NCBI GenBank assembly: GCA_014925825.1 | Contig: JACGCK010000035.1 | Location: forward strand, 248,001-312,000 | Direction: 5' to 3' | Length of the DNA: 64,000 nucleotides | From: Pholiota molesta | Taxonomy: Eukaryota > Basidiomycota > Agaricomycetes > Agaricales > Strophariaceae | In this document: piece after piece, positions 10,625-23,069 of the stretch | How positions within the stretch are numbered: the first letter of the stretch is position 1 | Layout of the letters: each line of letters starts with the position of its first letter | Made by a program: the position numbers and the translations under genes | Notes under the pieces: model-generated | Database searches by the model: none | What the model saw: only the letters and a program-made list of their open reading frames with translations | What the model was told of the DNA's origin: nothing

Positions 10625-12616
10625 CTAACATGATCTCTGCTCTCTCAGATCCCAGATTTTCATCGTCGAATCCAGGGCTACAGGCCGAAGCTGAGGCCCC
10701 TGTGCCAATCGGTCCCGCGGAACGTCTCCATCATCAAATTCATCATCAGCCTCCTCTTCGTGATAACCCTTCAAGAAATGCCAAGATCCAGAGGCCGATA
10801 ATAAAATGGACTTGAAGGGATGAAAGGCGACGGATCCTACCGCATCTAAGTACGGGGTGATGTGATGTCACAGTCAGACTTTAAGGGTATCACCAGGACA
10901 GGAATGGTATGCAGTACCTTCGTGCGCTTTGAAGCGCAACTTCGGTAAAGTAACTTTCGTATCCAAACCATCGTTAGACGATTCGTGCACCAAGGAAACG
11001 TCGGCATTTTCGAGTGTATTCCCTCCGTCAAGCTCAAAGACGGATATACTCCCATCCTATAACCAAACATACATCAGGAAAAATGCCTCAGCGTGTATAA
11101 ACAGTAAAAATCCTCTCACCTGATCCCCAACGCTCAGCAAACGGCCCGCGACATCCACATCGAAGTGCATCCTCTGGTTCGACCTCTGCGTAGATGCCAA
11201 AGTCGACGACGGCGACTTGCGGAAGATCTCCAGCGGCGCGTCGACGTTCGCGCGGATATCCCAGCTGTAGATCATGCCGCTCGCATGGCCGCGATAGCCC
11301 GCGTACAGAATATGCGGCTGCATCGGATTGAACTGAAGCTGCGTAGATAAAGACAAAAAATTAACTCCTTCAGCCTCGAATTTAAAATGGACCATGGATA
11401 CACGTAAAACGTACCTGCGTGACACCAGCCCGCGGCCCTCCACCCACATACATCAGCGGCTCCGCCTGCGCATCGCTGAACAAACCAATATTGTGCGGCG
11501 TAGGCGTAAAGCTCCCAGCAGCGTAGAATGCCTCCTCGGCGGTGTACGAGGGCGAAAACGCGAGGGCGGAGATGATCCCTTTCAGCCCGTCCTTGCTCTT
11601 CTTGTTCGGTGTCGTCGAGATGCGGGTGCCTTCGCCTGGCCGGGATAGGTCGAAGACTTCGATAGCGTCTTCGAATCCGCAGTAGAGTCTGGATGAAACG
11701 GGTGTCGGAAGGCGAGAGTTAGTTCATTTTCCACCAAGGGCAGGTGGGAAACCGCACTTTTGAGCGGTGAGGTTGAACGCGAGGCTGTGGGGGGCGATAA
11801 AGCGTTCTCGATGGTCCACGATTTTGTATGACGCACGGAGCTATTCCACATGCATGTGTCAGATGTTGCACTGAAGCTGCAGTGCGGAAGGGGCACCGAA
11901 CGACTCACCCTACCATCTGAGGCATCCAACAGTTTCACAGGACACTCGCGAACGGAAGCGACGAAGCAGAACGAGGCTGGGTCGCGTGGGGTTGCGGTCG
12001 GGTACCAGACGAAATCGAGCACGGGCGCCGCCTGGGGGAATTCTTGGGCGGGGAATCGATCCTGCGTTGCTGAAAAACAACATCAGGTCTCCGAAGCTCA
12101 GAGATGCGGCTTGTAATAGATGATATTCACGCGATTCGCTGTCCTGAGAAGCCCTATCTGTAAGTCAAGCAGCGGTGTCGGCGCGAGTTGAAGGTGACTT
12201 ACACGTCGTAGCGCTGGAACTTGCCGCTCTCGGTTTGGGCTATAACCGTAGAGCCATCTGCACACCTACATGCGCGGTCACGAATGAGAGAAGAAGCGAA
12301 TCTGGTTCATGTGCACAGACCACTTTGCGGAACGAGGAAAGTCGTGGCGATGTCCTTGATTCGGCGGGGTGTTCAGCACAGATATAAAAGACGGCGTGCG
12401 GGAGATATCATAGGGGTCTGGCGTCCAAGTTGATGATGTCCCTTCCATTCCCCAGCTCAAAGACTCTTGGTTGGTGCTGGAGGTGAAGAAGTTCAAGTTG
12501 AAGCTGAGGCGAAGCCGAACCTGACAGTCTGGAAGTCGGTCTCTAAACCGGTCCGCACTTCCCGCGCCCTGAGCGCTTGCTGAGCGCCATCGCGCATTTT
12601 GTTGCGCATGCGCCAT
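10625..12616 (-). CDS. WD40 protein resembling WRAP53/TCAB1
   Basis: Multi-exon gene. Readable segments in order: NQESLSWGMEGTSSTWTPDP, a W-C-A-D-G-S-T-V-I-A-Q-T segment, VLDFVWYPTATPRDPASFCF, ECPVKLLDASDGRLRASYKI, RERFIAPHSLAFNLTAQ, LYCGFEDAIEVFDLSRPGEG, GLKGIISALAFSPSY, HNIGLFSDAQAEPLMYVGGG, LQFNPMQPHILYAGYRGHAS and a last exon with SVAFHPFKSILLSASGSWHF and ALDSTMKIWDLREQRSC. The YCWYP-like, LYCGF..VFD and AFSP signatures are those of WRAP53/TCAB1, a WD40 protein that carries H/ACA RNAs and telomerase RNA to Cajal bodies in animals; the yeast relative is the splicing-linked Swt21. At least seven introns. The start at 12616 is the first ATG in the first exon frame, and is uncertain. Confidence 0.8.
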
Positions 12617-13237
12617 GGCTCACTAAGCGCCTGTAAAGCGCGGTTTTGGCTAAGATGGTCACTCATGTTTCCCTGATGCCTACCAACATAACCTTTTAAA
12701 TTCCCTCGACTTGAATCTATCTCTCCGGCCTTCAGTTCGGCGGCTCGGCCCACATTCTACACACGAGATAGCCTATAGGTACCCCAGAAGTCAGCCCGTT
12801 GGCATCATTTAGTCAGCGATGGATTACAACTTGAAATCGAAGAATTTTTTGGGTAACGGCGTGCTAAGACATATGATATCAGATATCCTGATGGACATTT
12901 GGTCTTTCTCGAGCTTTGTAAATAAGTACTCTGTTGTACGTTTAAAGTGCGGTAGATGGCATGTAATCACAAGCATCATCATGTCAGCGTATATTGAAAT
13001 CTGAGAGTGATAAGACGGACAGCTAAGAACGAATTAGGAGTAAGTAGTCAAGTCAACAGTGGGGTCTTTGTAATCTATTATAAATAATCTGTTTGGTTTA
13101 CCAATTCAAATCAGTAATCCAATCTCAGTTGTACCAGCCCTCTAACGCGCCTCCAGAGCTCCAGCAGTGATTACAATTTGACACTTGCAGACTTGAAGCC
13201 GGAGCCTATGACAAGTACCTCCTACGTACGTTGCAGG
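12617..13237. other. Intergenic, nothing identified
   Basis: Spacer between the divergent WD40 and glutathione transferase genes. Short open frames here lack splice context or similarity. Confidence 0.45.
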
Positions 13238-13245
13238 ATATATAG
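13238..13245 (+). promoter_or_regulatory. TATA box of the glutathione transferase gene
   Basis: ATATATAG lies about 40 bases before the start codon at 13285. This spacing is short and implies a very short 5' leader. Confidence 0.45.
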
Positions 13246-13284
13246 CATCAACATAATCGGCCAAGATTCACCAACAAACAGACA

Positions 13285-14101
13285 ATGATCCCCTCCAAGC
13301 CCATTATTTTCTACGACTTAGCGTCTCCCCTACGCGCCACCTACGCGCCCAACACCTGGAAAACGCGGTACGTCCACATACTCTTAGACGCGCAGAACGA
13401 GACCGTAGCTGATCATGACAACAATCCATAGATATGCATTGAACTTCAAACGCGTCCAGTACAAAACCGAATGGGTCGACGTCCCAGACGTCGCCTCCGT
13501 CCGTCAGAGACTCGGCGCGGCCCCAAACCGGACCTTCTTCGACGGCACCCCATTCTACACCCTCCCCATGATCCAGGACCTCTCCACGGGCGAGATCGTC
13601 GGAGACTCGTTCGACAACGCGCTTTATCTCGATAGGACATACACTGAGGCGACCCACACGCCCTCCTTGTTCCCACCCTCCACTATCGGCCTTCAACGCG
13701 CGTGGAATGCACAAATCGACGCCATCTTCACCCCATTCTCCGCCCTATGCGTCGCCGGTATTCCTATGAACCCTGACACGGCAGAGCTGACCAAGGCCTC
13801 CTTCGTGTTCCGGGCGCGGAAAGAGAAATGGGAAGATTTCCATCTCAGCGATGATGAGAGAGCGACAAAACTTGCAGAGTTCAAGGAGAAGCTCGCCGGG
13901 CTGGCCACGTTTTACCGCGATGCAGAGAGTCCCTTCTTGGGCGGGGAGAACCCGATATATGCAGATCTGGTCGTGGGTGCTTGGCTTGCATTTTGTAGAA
14001 TTGCTATGCCGGCGAAGGAGTGGGAGGAGGTTCGAACGTGGCAGGATGGCATGTGGGGAAAGCTTGATCGCGCACTGGAGAGATACGCTGAAAACAAATA
14101 G
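13285..14101 (+). CDS. Etherase-type (GTE-like) glutathione S-transferase
   Basis: Two exons, 13285-13367 and 13432-14101, joined CG|A to give W-K-T-R-Y-A-L-N-F-K-R. The N-terminal thioredoxin-like domain starts MIPSKPIIFYDLASPLRATY and continues with PNTWKTR, YKTEWVDVPDV and the cis-Pro segment YTLPMIQD followed by GEIVGDSFDNALYLDRTY, which corresponds to the glutathione-binding D-S/A-I-A-x-Y-L region. The C-terminal helical domain ends with PIYADLVVGAWLAFCRIAMP. The layout fits the fungal GTE class related to bacterial beta-etherases (LigE), which has expanded in wood-decay basidiomycetes and detoxifies aromatic compounds in the cytosol. About 250 residues, the usual length. Looks intact. 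Confidence 0.88.
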
Positions 14102-15884
14102 AGAGAAAGTGGGCGGTAATTTTTATTATAAAAAACGGATATCATAGAGCTGGCTACTTTGATTTGTTATTCGATGACCTTGGACTATAAGTTCAACGTT
14201 GAAGTTGAATTCAACTGGACAAAAATTCATATTGTTGACCGATTATACACGCTACTCGAATCTCGTTATTATTTTTGGACATAATTGGTACTTGGAGAAA
14301 GCGGTCGGTGTTTTCGCTCCTTTTGGTTACTCAACGTGTACTTATGGAAGATGCAACGCTTCCTAGAGTAGATAATCAAAGCGGCTTGGAATTGAATGCC
14401 TTTGACCCAGTAAATTTCTTTATGAACGTGGGTTCCTTTGTCAGGTTCTGATATTATTTCTGTCAAACACAATGTACGCGAACAAGTGGGCCTCATACTG
14501 AATAAATTAACAATAGAATTGACCTTCTGATCTTATCGTATTTTCGATCTGGAAGACATCGTCAAAAACGGACCCTCCACTGGCGCTCCCGTGAGCCGAG
14601 ATATATTTGTGAGATCATCAGATGGAAAGTCCGGGTTGAAGAAGAGGTCTCAGGCGAAGTACGAGCTGGTGGTGCAGAAGGCCCTAGGGGCCCACTGCAA
14701 TCTAAGCAAGAGGTGCAGTTCCAGCCCTCGAAGCCGCCGTCTTGGATGAGCATCTGTCGGGTGTATCCACGGGATATTCGTTGCTCATTCGGACAGGGTT
14801 TCTAGTTTCGGTTTCCAACCAAATCCTTCGCCATAAGTACTCATATAAATATTCTTATGTAGATCTTCAGTCTCTGTATATGCTCATTGTGTCACACAGT
14901 TGCACACAGCGATCACACTGCCGTGCACTGCGTAGATCAGGCGTATATCAAGGTTTGCGGCGGTGTAAGCGTTGTGGCGGTGCCGGCAAAACCAGGATTG
15001 GTTGGCGCGATTGGTGGGCGCTGTTGAGGCGCGATTTGGGTGCGGTGTCGTGGAGATGGATTGATCGATGTACTGATGTTTGTATGTTCCGAACAATTTT
15101 AAATGCAGTTCAACGAGGGTGAGCGCTTCAAGTAAAATGGGGACCCATAAGAGCCGTATAAGAGGAATGCTGGCTCATGAGATAATTATGTTTGAGAGGG
15201 ACCTAAGAAGACGCTAAAGACCTACTCAGAGGCAACTTAGGCTGGGCGCCTAATGGCAGCCGCATCATTCCCGAAAGTGCTTCTTCCAGGAAATCTAGTA
15301 AAATTATGATCAAACTAAGTAAAACTATCCTTCCGTTTCATCAACCGCAATGACTTGAAACAGTGTGTGTTTGAAGTTTCAGTGTTCTTGTAAAATTAGA
15401 CCTAGATAAAGCAAGTTATAACTTATAAATGCGACTACTTCAGTGACTATCGGGTCGCGAGATGTGAATGTTGGGAAAGTATGTTATACATTTGATGTCC
15501 AAATCGTGCTTCCCAGTTGATAAATCAGATCAAGCTCAAAGAACGGATGGATTGATCAGTCTTCAATTGATCCTTCGCCAGGTACTTAGGGGTGCGCCGT
15601 GCTCTTCGGCTGGCTTATGAACTTCACAAACACTGCCACACTGGATTTTGGAGTCGATGGGAAATCATCTCGGCTGAGTGGACATCAGGTCCTCGAGATG
15701 CGCCCATCATGATCTTGTACAGTGTGTAGACTTGATCCATCACATATTTGATGCTGAATGAAAAAAGATTTACACAATTGAGCGGAGGAGAATCAGATTG
15801 ACACAAAACAAGCTCGGAGTCATCATACTGCCTCGTCTACATAGCAAGGACCTTAAGAATTAGTCGAAAAAGAGTATTTTATGC
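14102..15884. other. Long intergenic stretch, nothing identified
   Basis: About 1.8 kb with only short frames on both strands and no recognised exon. Some GT/GC-rich DNA around 14960-15060 gives spurious frames on both strands. Confidence 0.4.
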
Positions 15885-15893
15885 ATATATATA
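15885..15893 (+). promoter_or_regulatory. TATA box of membrane gene A1
   Basis: ATATATATAA-like sequence about 75 bases before the start codon at 15966. Confidence 0.4.
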
Positions 15894-16865
15894 ACACGGA
15901 ACAAAGTATTGAAGCTTCAGTGATTCGGTATTCCACACTTCCATTCTAATTCGCTCTCAATCACAATGACAAAACTAAGCAGCATAACCCTTGATACCAA
16001 GAAGTCAGAAATAAGTAGCACCATCAACTCCTCTATGCTCCTTATGTTCGGAATGGGTAAATTCAAATTATCTCTAGGTACCTACTTTGACTAGACTAAA
16101 GAATCTGCGACAGGCATGTACACAGTGATCTACTTCGGCACCATGTATATTTACCGTAGGTATTCTGGCTTTCAGGCATTAGGTATCCAACTGACCAATG
16201 TATAGTCACAAGAAGATTATCCAAACACCGCCTTGTTCCAGCCACTATTACGATACTGTTTTTGTGCAATATTATCCAAATCAGTGTCCAGTGGTATGTA
16301 ACAAAATGGCAATTCGTCGACAATGGGGACAACCGGGATTCAGTTTTTGTGTCTTTATTTGATGGCCTCAATTGGACCTACCTAGCTTTGGAAATTCCGA
16401 GCTATATTGGGTTTGTGCTTGCAGATTTGCTTCTGGTGCGTACACGTCCATGATATATACACATCTATTTTATATTTAACATGCTGCAATAGTTATGGCG
16501 CTGTTTCCATGTATGGAATCGATCATTTCGCGTTATATCTGTCCCATTGATTCTTGCTATCACTGAAACCGGTAAGCTCTGCGGTACCCTTGGATAGAAA
16601 TCGATGAACAAGCATATTTTAAGCATTATTCTGCACTAAAATAGCCATCCCTTTGGCATCAATACCTGACACATCAACCAAAGTGGTGGCTGCAGCATTC
16701 TTTACGACTTCCGCCACTAGTTTTGTTACCACGGTCCTCATCGCTTACAGAATTTACTCTACTGCGAAACATGAAGGTGTCTCGGGAAGAAGATTCAAGC
16801 ATATCATTGACATAATTGTTCAATCTGGGGCGGTATATTCCCTCTCTCTACTCCAGCTCGCAATA

Positions 16866-17392
16866 CTGTACCATTTCGACCGATCGTTCAAATCACGCAT
16901 CACAGGCGCTTATGAACTGAACAAATGTGTAATTCGTCACGGATCACAGGCATGAGTGAACAATGTTGTAAATGAAGATTATTAGGCTTAAAATGGGCTT
17001 AAAAGACCAAAAAAAAATCTGTAGATCAACAATTATGTACTCTAGGCATTCTCTTGGACCTTTTAACCAAAGGGCTTCGATGCTAACAACTTTTCCCAGA
17101 ACTGGGGCATCAACTGGATAAATCTGGGCTTATTTATAGATTTTGTGTTATTATTTTGATTGAATTCTATATCCTCAGCAGCAGCTACGTGAAAAAGACT
17201 TCGACTACCAGTATAACAATAATGTTATCAAGTCTAGGATGTAAGCTTGGTTCGTGCTAAAAAAAAATTGTTCACTGGCAGTGAACAATTTTTTTGGTGC
17301 ATCACGCATCACATCTTCTTGTGAACACCGGGTTCTGTGAACTTTGGGCATCACGCGTCACAGGCCGTGAACGATTGGTCGAAATGGTACAG
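16866..17392 (+). mobile_element. TA-flanked MITE (527 bp) inside an exon of A1
   Basis: Starts CTGTACCATTTCGACCGATC and ends with its complement; the inverted repeat is 25 bp with one mismatch. TA stands on both sides (16864-16865 and 17393-17394), as expected for a Tc1/mariner-type target duplication. No transposase frame inside. It holds several copies of a TCACG-C-G/A-TCACA motif (for example near 17351) and a 17-bp palindrome at 17261-17295. Orientation is arbitrary. Confidence 0.9.
17261..17295. repeat. Perfect hairpin inside the A1 MITE
   Basis: Two 17-base arms separated by one base; the left arm reads AAAAAAATTGTTCACTG. Transcribed through, it would form a strong hairpin. Confidence 0.85.
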
Positions 17393-17743
17393 TAGCTTTC
17401 GTTTTGCCAGGGTCAATGAACATACTAAATACCAGGAGTTATGCTTTCAATATCTACGGATCAACGCTCGTAAATATTACAGCAGTATGTGTCGCATTTA
17501 CATATAACGCTTCATTTATTAACCGAATGATAAACACAGGGAATTTCGACAACAGTCTTGGTCGTTCGTGTGGCCACGCTGGTGACAGATACAACCATTC
17601 CCTCAACTTCAGTTCATTTATCTGGACTCCAGTTCCACGCGTGTTCTACCCACCAGACGGCTCCTCCCGGAATAGACCGCTCACTCATTAACAACGATCG
17701 GAATTCAGTTACCGAAGAACAAGAAGTTGAAGCTAAGGTTTAA

Positions 17744-18699
17744 AAGAGGAGCATAGCGTCCAATATTCCCAATGGCCATTGAGTTCGTTTCCTGATTCAT
17801 ATGGAGTCTATTGTGTTTCGCTAGTAAAATAGTGATAGATATTTATGATCAATACCCTCGCTACGCCGACACCGCATGAGCGACTGGAAAGTACTACTAT
17901 AAAATATCCGTACACGAGGAACATCAACTTCGAATTACGGAGATGAGTTAATTCACCATACCGCACACCGTACCGCACGCCATTACATCATTGACGGAAA
18001 CTCATTCCTAGAGGCGCCACGCCCAGCTAGAGCAGCATGCCAGAAGCCTATGCGCGACTGCAAGTCGATTGATCAATACAGGTACCACAAATACAGCAGA
18101 GCTGTTGACGAAAAAGGTACCCCAATAGCTATTGTCGTCAGTGTTTTATCTTCTCGCTCCAGGCCCGCATATCGATGATCTCCAGTGTCTTTGTTCATGA
18201 GCTCCGGGCCATCACTGGCAGAATGTTTGGTCTGCGTAAAGAAAGAAATAGAGGCGGTGATTAGTGGAGTTGCACAAATAGCATGAGCGACTTAAAGAGT
18301 CAAAAAAAAAGTCGCGAGATAAGGGTCTAGTACGAAAATGTAAAAGAAGAATGCGTTCAAAGGGAAAATCCTTCGAAATGACCGAGAAGAAAAAGATCAC
18401 TCACTAAATGATACACCCCATTACAACCTAATGATGTTCTTCCCCCCACAGGCTCTGCAAGTGTGTCGAATCGCCCCTTGAAAGAGGTGTAGGAAGAGAA
18501 CGGTATTATAGACGACAGGCATGCTATCCTCGAGGTCACACTTGAGCGCTTTAACAATACCCCTCGAGGGCTTGTAGAGGAGTATGGTGCGGGATTTGAG
18601 CAATGCGCGTTCGCCGTTCGATGAGGAAAGTGAAGACCTCAGCGAAGATCAGTTGGAATTTGAAACAGGATATAACGCGAGAAACTCACTCATCCACTA
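17744..18699. other. Intergenic, nothing identified
   Basis: Several overlapping short frames on the minus strand, none with family similarity. No repeat found. Confidence 0.35.
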
Positions 18700-19206
18700 A
18701 TCATGTTGACATCCGACAGTCCCTGTCCAATGCTGACGCGTGACGTTTGCTTGCATGGATCATACTGGCCCCAAGATCGTTGCCGACATTCCCTGTATGA
18801 ATTATTAGTGTAGAAATGGAACATTATATGTAAATAGAGCACGTACTGCGATACAATTTGCCAGCACTGATATATAGAGCGTAAAAGCCACAATTTCGGT
18901 GTTCAGCGCATCACCCGCGCCCCGCAGAACACCGCCTATCGCGGTCACCAGTAGGGCGAGCGAATACACCACCCCGGATTGAACGACGATATCGACGATG
19001 TGCTTGAACCTTCTCATAGAAACACCGTCTTGCTTCGCGGTAGAGGAGATCCTGTATGCGATGAGGATTGTTGTGTGGAATGGAGGATACGACGAGAGTT
19101 CACGGTTACGAGCACCGATTCCGAGTGTCTTTGGTGAGTGAAGGTGCAATAACAGAGATTCGAACGAGCGCTTCGGCTCCTTTCGGCTCTCCTCGGTCGT
19201 TCCCAC
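18700..19206 (-). pseudogene. Truncated membrane-protein gene A2
   Basis: The minus strand holds the second half of an A-type gene: TTILIAYRISSTAKQDGVSM, RRFKHIVDIVVQSGVVYSLA and VAFTLYISVLANCIAV, followed after an intron by GMSATIL and then TGA within about four codons. Relatives have G-x-S-x-T-x-LVARV here and go on for 60-70 residues. The first four exons (the start, GTMYIY-type exon, VPATIT exon and LWRCF exon) are absent upstream, where unrelated codons and the edge of a repeat block begin. It is therefore a fragment. It lies tail to tail with A1, about 1 kb away. Confidence 0.75.
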
Positions 19207-19214
19207 GTATCACG

Positions 19215-20760
19215 GCATACGGGCCGATTCAGGCAACAGTGTGACCGTCTTGGAGGTTGGGCCTTGTCTTGATGCTGCACAACGACTACAGCGACCTGAA
19301 AGTCATCGACATTGCTGGCACCACTTGACCCTCACTGCACATACGCTCTGAGCGAAAGCCATTTATATCAAGCAATGTTTCCTTGATAATCCTGACGATC
19401 GAACGCTGCAAGTCGCTGCTGTCCTCGTTTCATCGATAACGCTTCCATCCATTTCGCATGTGCCGCACACGCCATTAGTACTTGACACTGACTGCAACCA
19501 CGACTTCGGAGACGACAATGGTAGTGATGGTGCCTTGCTGTAGGAACTACGATGTGAGTTTCCGCTTGTAATCCAAGTGGTGCTCGAGGTCTGACTCGTC
19601 CTGCAGTATGTATGTCGCCGCAGGTTATTATGCGTTGCGGTCAGAAAACGGTGCTGATGGTGCTGAAAACGACATACCATTGGAAGAAATCGGTGAGTAA
19701 CCCCAAATTCTATTAGCGATAAGCTCAGACATTGACAGCGCTATTAGCTATTAGCGAGCACGGTGATGACGACGAAGGAGTGTCATGTCATTGGCAGGGA
19801 TAGCCAGGTATCTCTTTGCGATGACAGACAGGTGCGGAACCTCGACGTCGACAGCAATGTGGCCTTGAGCCTGCGTCCCAGCCGACCAGCTCGAATGCTG
19901 CGAGCGCTCACGTCAGTCCGTTCCAGCAGTCCCTCCCTCAGCGCCGCCATGGGCAAACCAGTGCGGCGGGGGGAGGTTACCATTGGCAGACATGATGTGA
20001 ACGCTCTCAGCCAGGGTGTGGTCCATGTCGTCTATCGCGCTGAGGCTGGCTGACAATCGGCGAGATACGTGCAGCCCACCAGGGCGGGCACTGCTCGACG
20101 CCATGGAAAGTTCATTCAGCGCGCAGGGTGGCAACGTTTGAAGGCTGATAGGGCGCCCAGGCTCGTCCTTGGGTGTGGCGGGATTTGGCTTCCGTCGCAG
20201 ATGCCTCTCGTTCTTTACCTTCTTCTTGCGCACGTCCAAATGGTCATTTCGGGGGTTATTTGGAGACGTCTACCGCAAAAGTCCAGTGGGTGTTATCGAT
20301 TGACGACATACCTCACCTCTGGCGCCCCTTTCCGGGTGGTATCGCCAGCAGAACAATCGGTCTATATTGGGGGTGGGGCGAGCTTCAGCCTATATCAGAG
20401 TACGCGTCGAGTCTCTTGGGGCGCGACGCTGCTGCCACGGCGGTGCGCCATCCGGCCGGCGCCAATGGCATGCTCAGATTCGCCCATCCGACATGTGCCA
20501 CCCCCCATGTTGGCCGTTTTAGCTTTTGTTGACGCTTGCAGCGCCATCTGCTGATGATCACCATTTCCGGAGGTGTTGCGTGGAGGACGAAGCGGACGCA
20601 GTTCTATCGCGCGCCGGTGGTCGAGGTCTGCGACGTGGCTTGCTGGTGTCTGGAATGCTGGCGCGCGGGTTCGGGCGTTTTGGTTCCCAATGTTGGAGTT
20701 TCTGCGTATTGAATGGGGCGACTGAGGTGTGCGTCGTATGCTTTTGAGCACGTTGTCTCT
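19215..20760 (+). repeat. Repeat block R, copy 1
   Basis: Similar in opposite orientation to about 50030-52660. Shared landmarks: ACAGTGTG.CCGTCTT near 19230; ATCGACATTGCTGGCA near 19306; a donor/acceptor-like pair around 19553-19606; GAAGAAATCGGTGAGTAACC near 19684; ATGTGAACGCTCTCAGCC near 19992; CGTTTGAAGGCTGATAGG near 20134; the 3' part near 20560-20750. Fragments such as ADGAENDIPLEEIG suggest a former split gene. The copies differ by many indels, and copy 1 lacks about 70 bases present in copy 2 just before that fragment. I do not recognise the former product. Confidence 0.75.
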
Positions 20761-21935
20761 TCTGTTCTCGAGGCAGGCTGTGATGTTGGTGCATCGAGAG
20801 CGTTTCGTGGATACGTTGGCCGCTGATTCGTTCGAATTGCATTTGTTCCTAAAATGGGGGATTTTTTTATACTCTGCCCTCGCTTCTTTATACCAATTTT
20901 GTTTGTGTTTCTCCTCGGCCTCGGTTCCTTCATAACGCCCTGCATGCGATCCTTACAAGCCGATTATTGATCCAGCCGGAATCACGAATGACGCGTCTTT
21001 TCTAAGGCAGTGGAGTCTTCTGATTCTCAAGCCTCGCATTTCTTCGCTACCTTACGGAGAGCATTCTTGATACGTTAGAAGTAGACGTGGAAACATCGAT
21101 CAGCTATACACACGACGGTTCCCTACAGATATGAAAACAGCTATAGAAATAAGAGTACGTTCCATATCATTGGAAGGAAGACACAAAGAACCTATTGTTT
21201 TCTAGTAAACCCTTCGTTGAGCACCTATCACTGAACAAGTGCTTGAAGTGACCAATACCGATTGTCGAGTATGATGCATTGATGAGGCGCTGACAGTGAC
21301 AGGCGAAGCGGTGACTTAGGACTCGTGCGAGTCACATGGGTGAGGTAAAGCAATGCGAAAAACCCAACCTGTGCATGAATAAAGACCGGCGATGGCATTG
21401 GCATTTGCAGGGAAACTGTATTGGAGCCGAGCATCTCCGGGGTATGGGGGTATGATCCGACATCGGTCCGTGTGCCGTCATTGGCTGCCCCCACTGATGT
21501 TGAGCCATTTAAAGTCAAGGACTCGCGAGTCGCCCCTTGGAAAGGCTGGAGTAAGTCATGGCCAAGGCATCATCATGGCATCGCCGTCGCATCTCCCATG
21601 TCAAGACACAATCAGAAAGGAAGTGGACGATCTACACCACCCGAGGGGTCTCTAGCCCAGCTTGGACCGTGAGAGGCACGATGCTTGCGCTTGAGCGCTT
21701 GCAGTAACCTCGCTACGATGCAAGCAGGCGCAATTTACCCGATTTGGACTGCACGCTAGTGCACGCCTCTCGCAATCCGGATGCTGAGAGGCGCGTGCCA
21801 AATGCACCAAGCGTAGATTTGAAGATACGTATATAACCTCTAGGTTTTGTCGTCGACCCCGTCGTTCAAGCTCCCTTTCGTAGGACCGCGACCATTTCCT
21901 ATTGATTTTATACCCAAGTCGTGCTTCACTACATA
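20761..21935. other. Intergenic, nothing identified
   Basis: A 96-codon minus-strand frame at 21228-21518 has no recognised relative. No repeat ends were found. Confidence 0.35.
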
Positions 21936-22605
21936 ATGATCCGCATTTCAATCAGCAGCGAGACGGGTGGCACTGGAGAAAATGGTTTTGTACGTACACT
22001 GCTCTTCCCCGTGTTCCGCATCTGCGTCATATCTGATCGGCATTTCATTTACAGAGCTGTCCAGTACCCGGATGTAAGAAAATTCTGACCAGAAGAGATA
22101 GCTTACACCGGCATATTAGGACGCACGACGAGAGTACCAAGTAAGTCATTTCAAAAAAAATGTCCGCATTGGCTCGGTGGAAATCTTCTTCTTTTTTAAT
22201 TGCGTATCAATAGGGAAAGCTTCAGATGTGAGATTCAAGGATGTAACAGAGCTTTCAGAGAAATACGTGATCTCAAAGCCCATACAAAAAGACAACATGC
22301 TCTCGAGGCTCATGTGCGCAGACAACAGTACGTGATTTTTTTCAGTTGTTGAGCGGACAGCACACTGATTTACGATTTCATTATCGTGTCCTGCTCTGCT
22401 CTGCAGTCCACATGTCCAAAAGAAGAAAATGGACCTTCCAGTGAGGTTTATACAATGCTGGATGCTTCCTCCTGACGCGCCTTCTCCATCGAACGACGTT
22501 TGTGACAGGGAAGATAGTCTTGATGCGCTCAAAGAGCAATGCTGCATACTCGCCGATAATGCTGGTAACGGATCCAGGAGCTTTTGGAACGTTGTCATGG
22601 ATTAG
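21936..22605 (+). CDS. Short two-finger C2H2 zinc-finger protein (Z3)
   Basis: Exon 1 MIRISISSETGGTGENGF ends at a GTACGT donor (phase 0). Exon 2 carries finger 1, CPVPGCKKILTRRDSLHRH..H. A phase-2 intron follows, then finger 2, CEIQGCNRAFREIRDLKAH..H, then a further intron splitting a His codon (CA|T) and a last exon from HPHVQKKKMDLPVRF to SRSFWNVVMD and TAG. About 140 residues. Intron positions and phases match the zinc-finger genes at 7.5 and 38 kb, and the last residues (FWNVVM) match the neighbouring gene at 23 kb, so all four are one family. Probably nuclear; no activation-like region is left in this short member. Confidence 0.8.
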
Positions 22606-23069
22606 CCTTAGTACAAGTTACTCGTAGATTTTCTGGGAGAGCGTTAGGCAACTAATTAATACAATGAACTCTATCTACTTTGATCTCCCAGTCTGCGAGT
22701 ATTTCCATCTCACCTTCCGCAGGGGGTGGCACACAATCAAGCGCTATGGCCATCTACAAAATTCTGCATTTCGTACATAATTCCAATTACGACTGCCACT
22801 CCGCAACCGGCAGGATCACTGACTTCGCGTTGAGCGCTGGGCGCTGAGTACCTACCCAATTTAGTATGCGCGCCTTTGCTTTCTTATAATATACGATGCC
22901 GATGCTGGCAAAAGCGCAACAGACGCTTGGAGCCACTTGTCTACTTTGCTTCGGCGGGCCTTGTGTTTCGGTATATAGAGCGAGAGCCGCAACTGACAAC
23001 GTCCAGAATCCCGCCATACTCTCGTCTTGAGCCGTCGTGTAATTAAATCGACACCAGAACCTGAAATAA
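22606..23069. other. Intergenic spacer between tandem zinc-finger genes
   Basis: Nothing recognised; it should hold the terminator of Z3 and the promoter of Z4. Confidence 0.4.

Larger units (their letters stand above)
15966..17743 (+). pseudogene. Membrane-protein gene A1, interrupted by a TA-flanked MITE
   Basis: Member of a family with five copies here (A1-A5), probably seven membrane segments. Exons: MTKLSSITLDTKKSEISSTI; a short exon MYTVIYFGTMYIY; VTRRLSKHRLVPATITILFL continuing QWYVTKWQFVDNGDN and SYIGFVLADLLL; LWRCFHVWNRSFRVISVPLI; FTTSATSFVTTVLIAYRIYS continuing RRFKHIIDIIVQSGAVYSLS; then, after the insertion, FVLPGSMNILNTRSYAF; and the last exon VLVVRVATLVTDTTIPST to the stop at 17743. 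The frame breaks exactly at the MITE 16866-17392; counting one TA only, codons ATA and GCT on either side meet in frame. A stop follows soon inside the element, which would remove the last membrane segments and the tail. Function unknown. Confidence 0.8.

Noticed and set aside
13304..13714. 136-codon minus-strand frame over the glutathione transferase
   Set aside because: Antisense shadow of a well-supported coding exon.
19363..19680. 105-codon minus-strand frame with His-rich residues resembling a zinc finger
   Set aside because: No C2H2 spacing, and the coding-like signal of block R here is on the other strand.
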